Origin: Desulfobacterales bacterium
GTDB taxonomy: Bacteria > Desulfobacterota > Desulfobacteria > Desulfobacterales > Desulfosalsimonadaceae
DNA length: 12,222 nt
Direction of reading: 5' to 3'
Assembly: GCA_018399455.1 (NCBI GenBank)
Contig: JAGYOT010000016.1
Span: 1-12,222 of the forward strand
Numbering within the stretch: the stretch's first letter is position 1; every line of letters starts with the position of its first letter. A program made the translations under genes and the position numbers. The notes below the pieces were generated by a model. That model was not told the origin of the DNA and did not search any database. It saw nothing but the letters and a program-made list of their open reading frames with translations. Below are positions 7,082-12,222 of the stretch, one piece after another.

Positions 7082-7196
7082 CGTCCTGCCATGGGCATCT
7101 GTTTTCAAGGTGCATCTTTTCAAACAATGGCAGATATATTCGATGAAAAAAAACATCCAGGTCAAGTGGTTTATTGCAGCGCCCTCAAGCGTCGCA

Positions 7197-7225
7197 TTGA
7201 CAGCGATTTGTGAAGGGAGTATGCT
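7197..7225 (+). promoter_or_regulatory. Sigma70-type promoter for the kinase-B2 operon
   Basis: A consensus -35 TTGACA (7197-7202) is followed, after a 17-bp spacer, by -10 TATGCT (7220-7225, 4 of 6 consensus positions). Transcription would start near 7232, leaving a leader of about 45 nt before the kinase start. It sits in the gap between the divergent kinase and nucleotidyltransferase genes. It is the best promoter match in the window. Confidence 0.65.
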
Positions 7226-7276
7226 AGGCGCCGTTTACGTGGTCCCTTGGATCGAACCCGCCGCCAAGGAGCTGTG

Positions 7277-8190
7277 GTGAATTTTGCCTATTACTTATTT
7301 GGATTACGTGTCTTATCCGAGATGCTCTGCCAGCACCGGATGCCGCCTGGCCGCTCCGGGGAAGTTCAGAGCCGGACGTGGTTATCGTATATGGCGATCC
7401 CCCCCGTCGACTTTGCAATCCCGTTGTAAAAACCGCCAGATGCCAGGTCGGTTCCCAGGAACTGCTGCTGACCGTAGATTCCATCGCCAGATATCATGTC
7501 CAGCAGGGCCGCCGTATCACGGTGGCTCCCAAATCGGATGCCGCGCATGAGGCTGTTTTACTTTTTCTCCTGGGTTCGGCCATGGGCGCCCTGCTCCACC
7601 AGCGCGGGACTTTGATTCTGCACGCCGGCGCCGTTGCGGTTCACCGGAGCGCCTTTATTTTTTCAGGTCCTTCCGGCATCGGTAAATCCACTCTGGCCGC
7701 CGGGTTTCATCAGCGGGCCTATCGGTTTCTGGCCGACGATCTCTGTGTTGTCAACGGCATCAACGGTAAGCCTATGGTGATGCCCGGGTTTCCCTGGTTG
7801 AAACTGTGGCCTGATGTGGCGTGCCGGCTGGGTCATGACCGGGACCGGTTAAGCAGGGTTCAACTGGGCATGAACCGGGTCAAATACTTTTTGCCGATTA
7901 ACACCGTTCCTGAAGATCCTGTACCCCTGAAAGCCGCCTATATGCTGACCCAAGGAAAAGCAGATGCCATTAAAATTACGCCTCTTTCCGGCCTGTCGAA
8001 GATTCATGCACTGCTTGCGGGCACTTACCGCCCGAATTTTCTACAGCATCCTGAGGTCAAAACAGATCACTTTCGGCGGTGTGCAGCCGTGGCTGACAGT
8101 ATCAGCGTGTATCGGGTATCCCGTCCGACAGGGGGCTTTCTGCTGGATGAGCTGCTGGATGAGCTGGAGGAAAAATTTGAGGATGAATGA
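7277..8190 (+). CDS. HPr kinase-like lasso peptide kinase, frameshifted near the N-terminus
   Basis: The main frame carries GTLILHAGAVAV, the P-loop GPSGIGKST (near 7666-7692) and FLADDLCVV, the order seen in HPr kinase/phosphorylase-like proteins that phosphorylate the C-terminal Ser of lasso precursors (ThcoK, paeninodin type). That frame has no start codon in a suitable place; a GTG at 7378 would remove the first strands. A different frame starts at GTG 7277, 6 nt after AAGGAG (7265-7270), and reads NFAYYLFGLRVLSE, a family-like N-terminus. The main frame continues ALPAPDAAWP ... SEPDVVIVYGD. One indel between about 7316 and 7330 joins them into a protein of about 304 residues, the usual length. 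The stop overlaps the B2 start. Kinase identity is strong; whether the gene is functional depends on the frameshift. The precursor core ends in Ser, fitting the proposed substrate. Confidence 0.8.
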
Positions 8191-8662
8191 AATCAGTACC
8201 AAGCCATGGATCGAATCTCTGAGACAGGCGCCGGAAAAGTGGCGCCGCCGCTCGGGCCGTGAAAAGCGTCTGCTGTGTGAAGCGTTTATACTGCTGGGAG
8301 TGGCGCGGCTGGCGGTTCTGGTTCTGCCTTTTCGCTTGACCGCCCTGACCCTCGGACGCCATATGAAGGAGCATAACGGATTGCTGGAGCCGAACAACAT
8401 GCAGACGGCCCGCATGGTCGGGCGGGCGGTAAGGTCCGCGGCCAGGCATACGCCATGGCAGAGCAGCTGCCTTCCTCAGGCCCTTACAGCCAGATGGATG
8501 ACGCGGTGCCGGCATATTCCCGGAACACTGTATCTTGGCGTGATAAAGGAAAAAAATCCATCCGAAACCATGGCGGCACATGCCTGGCTGCGGTGCGGCC
8601 AGGCGATTTTAACCGGCGCAGGCGGTCATCATCAATTTACCGTCGTATCAACCTTTTCCTGA
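8183..8662 (+). CDS. Lasso leader peptidase B2 (transglutaminase-like cysteine protease)
   Basis: The 159-residue protein starts at ATG 8183, overlapping the last codons of the kinase (translational coupling); GGAGG at 8166-8170 is the likely RBS. The N-terminal half has a hydrophobic helix, LLCEAFILLGVARLAVLVLP (30-49), typical of short B2 proteins. The C-terminal half has the transglutaminase-like core: SSCLPQAL with the probable nucleophile Cys96, and MAAHAWLRCG with His133, followed by a QFTVVSTF strand. The third, acidic residue of the McjB-type triad is not obvious. B2 removes the leader peptide after the RRE presents it, exposing the core amine for ring closure. Length and motif order match the split B1/B2 organisation of lasso systems outside the microcin J25 type. 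Unlike the kinase and RRE, this gene shows no lesion. Confidence 0.9.
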   Translation: MNEISTKPWIESLRQAPEKWRRRSGREKRLLCEAFILLGVARLAVLVLPFRLTALTLGRHMKEHNGLLEPNNMQTARMVGRAVRSAARHTPWQSSCLPQALTARWMTRCRHIPGTLYLGVIKEKNPSETMAAHAWLRCGQAILTGAGGHHQFTVVSTFS

Positions 8663-9159
8663 AACAGGCATGAGCTAAGCAATGGAATGATGCCGCAAAT
8701 CAAAAAGGCCGTCCAGGCATTGGCTTTCTTAAACGAATCGGGGATGTGCAAATCCGGCCTGGCGGGTATTCTGTGCGCAAACGGGGCGGACTTTATCACT
8801 GTGACGATCTGCTTCGCCTTCGGCCTCACTGGGAGAACGGGCGTTGTTATCCCGGTTGCGGGTATGTGCGTCTGCGTCAAAATGCTGCGGCCATCATCGA
8901 AAAATTCCCTCCCGAACTGCGCGAAGCTACTTCCGATGAGCGCGTTGCCATCCGTTTGGGCAGCAACGCAACCATGCCCCGGCTGGACGCCATCATCCTC
9001 CGCCTTTCTCGCAAGTGCCGCGCCATGGAACTGCAACGTATCCCGGCTGCCAAAGCCTTACTCTAACTGATGGCTTTCCCCCGCATCCAGAAATCGGCTA
9101 TCAGAGAACACCGTCACCGCCAATTCGATTTCCTTGGCCAGGTCTCCGTCCGCGCCCCG
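8663..9159. other. Junction region without a firmly supported gene
   Basis: These roughly 500 bases separate the B2 stop from the truncated clpX end. Several overlapping frames on both strands are open, which is common in GC-rich DNA, so openness alone does not show a gene. The best candidate is the forward frame ending at 9066 (separate entry). On the minus strand the frame of clpX stays open after its TAA from 9159 to a TAA at 9058-9060, encoding 33 residues that include [20 protein letters not shown], which I do not recognise. No tRNA, transposase or clear terminal inverted repeats are seen. Confidence 0.4.
8746..9066 (+). CDS. Hypothetical protein, possibly a gene fragment
   Basis: A forward frame is open from 8674 to TAA at 9064-9066; the only usable start is a GTG at 8746 with a poor RBS. 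The product (106 residues) includes YHCDDLLRLRPHWENGRCYP and IIEKFPPELREATSDERVA, a soluble, charged, protein-like composition with two nearby Cys residues. I do not recognise a family. The frame has no natural start and lies at the junction with the broken clpX, so it may be the tail of a disrupted gene. A minus-strand frame and another forward frame are also open over the same bases, so this is a tentative call. Confidence 0.3.
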   Translation: MQIRPGGYSVRKRGGLYHCDDLLRLRPHWENGRCYPGCGYVRLRQNAAAIIEKFPPELREATSDERVAIRLGSNATMPRLDAIILRLSRKCRAMELQRIPAAKALL

Positions 9160-10065
9160 TTATACGAAGCGAAAAACCGGGATTTTTTTATTGAGGGGTT
9201 TGGGCGCGCGGGTCTGCTTGAAGATTTCGCTGGCGCTTTGGTCGGTGGGGCTGATGATGTTGGCGCCGAAGCCCATGGCCTTGGAGCCGATCCGCTTGCG
9301 GATGATCTGTTCAAGCCCGTTGAATGTGCCCCCGCAGATGAACAGGATATTGGTGGTGTCAACCTTGACAAAATCCTGCTGGGGGTGCTTCCGGCCGCCT
9401 TTGGGCGGCACACTTGCTGTGGTACCTTCAATAATTTTGAGGAGCGCCTGCTGCACGCCCTCGCCGGAGACATCCCGGGTAATCGAGGGGTTGTCGGACA
9501 TCTGGGCGATTTTGTCGATTTCATCGATATAGACAATTCCCCGCTGGGCTTTTTCCACATCGTAGTCCGCGTTCTGCAGAAGCGCCAGTACAATATTTTC
9601 CACGTCTTCGCCAACGTAGCCGGCCTCGGTAAGACTGGTGGCATCCGCGATGGTAAACGGCACATTCAAAAATCTGGCCAGGGTCTGGGCCAGAAGGGTT
9701 TTTCCGCAGCCCGTGGGGCCGATCATCATGATGTTGCTCTTGTGAATTTCCACATCATCTGTGGCCAGCGCCGTGTCAAGCCGCTTGTAATGATTGTGCA
9801 CCGCCACCGCTAGGACCTTTTTGGCTAGATCCTGCTGTATCACGTATTCATCCAGTTTTTCTTTGATTTCAGAAGGCGTCAGTATCCTACTGCCGACATT
9901 CGCCTCCTTGATGCTTTCTTCTTCAATGATTTCACTGCAGAGCTGGATGCATTCATCACATATATATACAGCAGGACCTGCGATCAGCTTTTTTACTTCC
10001 TGCTGATTCTTCCCGCAGAATGAGCAAAACAGGTTTTCATTGTTTTCATCGTCTTTTACTGACAT
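9160..10065 (-). CDS. clpX: ATP-dependent Clp protease ATP-binding subunit ClpX, C-terminally truncated
   Basis: The N-terminus has the zinc-binding domain (C14-x2-C17 and C36-x2-C39), followed by Walker A GPTGCGKT (116-123), pore loop GYVG (149-152), Walker B IVYIDEID (177-184) and the RKRIG pore-2 region. ClpX unfolds substrates and feeds them to ClpP. The protein ends after 301 residues at [13 protein letters not shown], whereas ClpX normally has about 410-430 residues. The L-I-P-E-F-x-G-R segment, the sensor-2 region (GARGLR) and the whole small domain are missing. The match to ClpX fades after about residue 280, where the sequence diverges ([10 protein letters not shown]). Without the small domain hexamer function is unlikely. 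The start lies 1 nt past the clpP stop, the normal clpP-clpX arrangement. The gene seems cut by a rearrangement, or the assembly is chimeric at this point. Confidence 0.88.
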   Translation of the reverse strand: MSVKDDENNENLFCSFCGKNQQEVKKLIAGPAVYICDECIQLCSEIIEEESIKEANVGSRILTPSEIKEKLDEYVIQQDLAKKVLAVAVHNHYKRLDTALATDDVEIHKSNIMMIGPTGCGKTLLAQTLARFLNVPFTIADATSLTEAGYVGEDVENIVLALLQNADYDVEKAQRGIVYIDEIDKIAQMSDNPSITRDVSGEGVQQALLKIIEGTTASVPPKGGRKHPQQDFVKVDTTNILFICGGTFNGLEQIIRKRIGSKAMGFGANIISPTDQSASEIFKQTRAPKPLNKKIPVFRFV

Positions 10066-10066
10066 A

Positions 10067-10681
10067 CTACCCCTCCGTTTCGGTGATCTTATCGAGGTCG
10101 TCGCGATTGTAGATCACGTGATCAATTATGCCGTACTCCCGGGCTTCGTCGCCTGTCATGAAAAAATCACGGTCCGTGTCTTTTTCAATGCGTTTCAGAT
10201 CCTGCCCGGTATGATGGGCCAGGATTTGATTAAGCTTCGCCCGTAGCCGAATGATCTCTTCGGCCTGAATTTTAATATCCGATGCCTGGCCCTGAATGCC
10301 GCCCATGGGCTGGTGAATCATGATACGTGCATTGGGCAGGGTATAGCGTTTCCCGCCGGCACCGGCAGCCAGAAGCAGCGCGCCCATGCTGGCCGCCTGG
10401 CCCAGGCACACAGTGGTAATATCCGGCTTAATGTATTGCATGGTGTCATATACCGCCATTCCGGAGGTGACTGAGCCTCCCGGGGAATTGATATAAAAAT
10501 TGATATCCTTGTCTGGGTCCTCGGATTCCAGGAAGAGCATCTGGGCAATCAACAGATTGGCAATTTCATCATCTATTGGAGTCCCCAGCATGACAATACG
10601 ATCTTTCAGCAAGCGGGAATAGATATCATAGGCACGTTCGCCTTTGCTGGTTTGTTCAACGACCATTGGGACTAAAGGCAA
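10067..10681 (-). CDS. clpP: ATP-dependent Clp protease proteolytic subunit ClpP
   Basis: The 204-residue protein has the Ser-His-Asp catalytic triad in typical context: Ser98 in [11 protein letters not shown], His123 in MIHQPMGG and Asp172 in TDRDFFM. The N-terminal [25 protein letters not shown] (1-25) and the [11 protein letters not shown] oxyanion-hole region (64-74) are standard. ClpP forms the double-heptamer chamber that degrades proteins delivered by ClpX or ClpA. It lies 11 nt after tig and 1 nt before clpX, the classical tig-clpP-clpX operon. The gene is intact, in contrast to its partner clpX here. Confidence 0.97.
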   Translation of the reverse strand: MPLVPMVVEQTSKGERAYDIYSRLLKDRIVMLGTPIDDEIANLLIAQMLFLESEDPDKDINFYINSPGGSVTSGMAVYDTMQYIKPDITTVCLGQAASMGALLLAAGAGGKRYTLPNARIMIHQPMGGIQGQASDIKIQAEEIIRLRAKLNQILAHHTGQDLKRIEKDTDRDFFMTGDEAREYGIIDHVIYNRDDLDKITETEG

Positions 10682-10692
10682 TTTATTCCTCC

Positions 10693-12030
10693 TTATGCAT
10701 TCTCATCTGCATTGGTTTCAGAATTTTCCGAAGCTTCTTCGAGCTTTACGGTCTCTATCGCTGCATGATTAATAATAAGATCGATTGCCTTTTTTTCAAG
10801 CAGGGCATGTTTGAAAGCTTCCAGTTGATCCGGACTCTGCTTGTAATAGCCTTTTATGATATCGACCGGCTGTCCGGTGACCTCTGAAAACTTGCTGTAC
10901 TCGGCTTCCAGTTCCTCGTTGCTGATTTCAAGGGATTCCTGTTCGATGATTTTGCCAAGCAGCAGATGCCGACGGACCTGTTTCTCAGCAAGCCCCCGGT
11001 ACTGTTCAGCCATTCCCTCGCGGGTAAGCCCCAGCTGCTCCATGGAGAGACTGTTCTTGGCAAACTGCTGTTGGGCGTCCTGGACAATGTTATCGATTTC
11101 ATGCTGCACCAGGGTTTCCGGAACTTCAAAATCCTCGGTAATCAGTTTTTCAAAAATCTGTTCCTGCAGTTCCTGGCTGGCGCGTTTGTCATAGCCTTCC
11201 TGCAGATTTTTGCGGATCTCTTCCCGAAGCTCCGACATCGTATTGAAGTTACCGAGTTTTTTAGCCATCTCATCGTCGGCCTCGGGCAGGACTTCCTTTC
11301 GGATTTCCTTGAGTGTCACCTGAAATGTGATCTCTTGATCCGCGAGCCCGGTGTTGTGGTAATCATTCGGAAAATGGATACTGAATTCCTTTGATTCCCC
11401 CGGTTTCATGCCGACCAGGGCCTTGTCAAAATCCTCGGTCATCGTTGCCTGGCCGATTTTAAGGGAGTGATTTTCGGTTTTTTCAGTCTCACCAAAAGGC
11501 TGGCCGTCCTTGAAGCCTTCATAATCAATGACGACGTAATCTTCATCCACTGCGGAACGTTCTTCTTCTATAGGGTGGTACTCGGCAAGGTGCTTTCTGA
11601 GCATATCAATCTGGTTGTCGATTTCTGTTTCACTGGTCTGGAACTCCTTTTTTTTGAGCTCCATGCCCTTGAAATCAACCTCAGGCAACTCAGGCTTCAG
11701 CTCCACAGTGGCCTGGTATGTAAACGCCTGATCCGGATCCAGCTCAGACGGATCGATCTCCGGTGTACCGAGAATCGGCAGCTCCTTTTCCTTAATGGCA
11801 TCGAGCAGCGTGTTTTGAATCAATGTCTGGGCCACATCTGAGTGAACATCCTTTTTAAATTTTCTCTCCAGTACGGAACGGGGCACTTTGCCCGGGCGAT
11901 AGCCTTTGATCTGCGCGTTTTTTTTGAGATGGTCATACGCGGTGTCCAGTTCTTTGGCGACCTCGGCCTGGGGGACTTCGATATGCAACTTTTTCTTGAC
12001 ACTGCTGATGTCTTCAACGTTTACATCCAT
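10693..12030 (-). CDS. tig: Trigger factor, ribosome-associated chaperone and peptidyl-prolyl isomerase
   Basis: The 445-residue protein has the ribosome-binding signature GYRPGKVP (43-50), corresponding to the G-F-R-x-G-x-x-P loop that contacts ribosomal protein L23. A central FKBP-type PPIase domain (about 150-240) follows, with [14 protein letters not shown] and KPGESKEF. The long helical C-terminal domain is rich in charged residues. Trigger factor binds nascent chains at the ribosome exit and assists folding. The start ATG at 12030 is preceded by AAAGGAA and, further up, AGGAGG. Length matches the family. It is the first gene of the leftward tig-clpP-clpX operon. Confidence 0.97.
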   Translation of the reverse strand: MDVNVEDISSVKKKLHIEVPQAEVAKELDTAYDHLKKNAQIKGYRPGKVPRSVLERKFKKDVHSDVAQTLIQNTLLDAIKEKELPILGTPEIDPSELDPDQAFTYQATVELKPELPEVDFKGMELKKKEFQTSETEIDNQIDMLRKHLAEYHPIEEERSAVDEDYVVIDYEGFKDGQPFGETEKTENHSLKIGQATMTEDFDKALVGMKPGESKEFSIHFPNDYHNTGLADQEITFQVTLKEIRKEVLPEADDEMAKKLGNFNTMSELREEIRKNLQEGYDKRASQELQEQIFEKLITEDFEVPETLVQHEIDNIVQDAQQQFAKNSLSMEQLGLTREGMAEQYRGLAEKQVRRHLLLGKIIEQESLEISNEELEAEYSKFSEVTGQPVDIIKGYYKQSPDQLEAFKHALLEKKAIDLIINHAAIETVKLEEASENSETNADENA

Positions 12031-12102
12031 AATTGATTCCTTTTACCTCCTCTTTTAGCTGAAGCATCCGCAGAGGCAGCGAAGAGGCTTCCGCTTAAGT
12101 AT

Positions 12103-12222
12103 GATGGCTTCGTAAAAAGTCCAATATCTGCGTTGCGCTGCATCCCTCTCCTCTGAAAGGGGACAGGCTTAAGCCTGTCCCCGTGAGAGTACGCTGCATT
12201 CCTCGGGATTTGCGACGCCTTG
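12103..12222. repeat. Palindrome-containing repeat-like element upstream of tig
   Basis: Upstream of tig is a perfect 24-bp palindrome at 12159-12182, GGGGACAGGCTT followed by its reverse complement. It is flanked by two related copies in direct orientation: GCGCTGCATCCCTC (12136-12149) and ACGCTGCATTCCTC (12191-12204). The flanking stretch GGCTTCGTAAAAAGTCC (12106-12122) looks like the edge of a short repetitive extragenic element. It continues past the window edge, so the boundaries are unknown. The palindrome could fold into a hairpin, but no T run follows, so a terminator role is weak. It may separate tig from the gene to the right. Confidence 0.5.

Noticed and set aside
7136..7165. Minus-strand promoter (TTGACC) for the nucleotidyltransferase-RRE-cyclase block
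   Set aside because: No -10 element of acceptable quality at 16-18 bp spacing, so not listed as a feature.
9135..9190. Recombination-site-like (lox or attC) signature around TTCGTATAAC
   Set aside because: Only a short partial match; no paired inverted arms or attC consensus boxes.
9070..9813. 247-codon forward frame opposite clpX
   Set aside because: It mirrors the ClpX coding sequence, and the minus-strand reading has Walker and zinc motifs.
1..12222. CRISPR arrays, tRNA, rRNA genes or transposases
   Set aside because: No regularly spaced repeats, cloverleaf-like segments or transposase motifs were seen.

Overview
The window looks like a chromosomal segment of a Gram-negative bacterium, probably a Desulfobacterota (former Deltaproteobacteria) member. 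This rests on the tig-clpP-clpX block, the moderate-to-high GC content, an enterobacterial-common-antigen-type glycosyltransferase and overall protein character. It is inferred from sequence style, not from a search.

Left edge (1-557): the 3' part of a WecF-like TDP-Fuc4NAc/lipid II glycosyltransferase, cut by the window. Middle (about 700-8662): a lasso-peptide (RiPP) biosynthetic locus arranged in three transcription blocks. Block 1 (+): a 57-aa precursor gene (801-974) with its own promoter-like region and strong RBS, a short degenerate stretch, a family 2 glycosyltransferase (1176-2156) and an overlapping GNAT-type acyltransferase (2128-3141). Block 2 (-, convergent with block 1): remnants of a nucleotidyltransferase, a PqqD-like recognition element (RRE/B1), an asparagine-synthetase-like lasso cyclase (C) and a polysaccharide deacetylase. 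Block 3 (+, divergent from block 2): an HPr-kinase-like P-loop kinase and the transglutaminase-like leader peptidase (B2), behind a good sigma70 promoter.

Right side (about 8663-12222): a stretch with no firmly supported gene, then the leftward housekeeping operon tig-clpP-clpX. ClpX is truncated where it meets the accessory region. The right edge carries a palindrome-containing repeat upstream of tig.

How the genes would work together: the RRE binds the precursor leader (W-x-x-P motif), B2 cuts after the conserved Thr at position -2, and the cyclase closes an isopeptide ring on Asp7 or Asp8 of a predicted 14-residue core, FDYLGGDDGGGWGS. The kinase could phosphorylate the C-terminal Ser; a nucleotidyltransferase would once have extended this modification. 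The glycosyltransferase, acyltransferase and deacetylase may tailor the product or belong to a neighbouring surface-polysaccharide locus.

The accessory region shows many lesions: a frameshift at the end of the RRE, a frameshift near the kinase start, an internally deleted and frameshifted nucleotidyltransferase, a deacetylase without a standard start codon, and the ClpX truncation. The locus is therefore either decaying, recoded, or affected by sequencing error. Raw reads would separate these.
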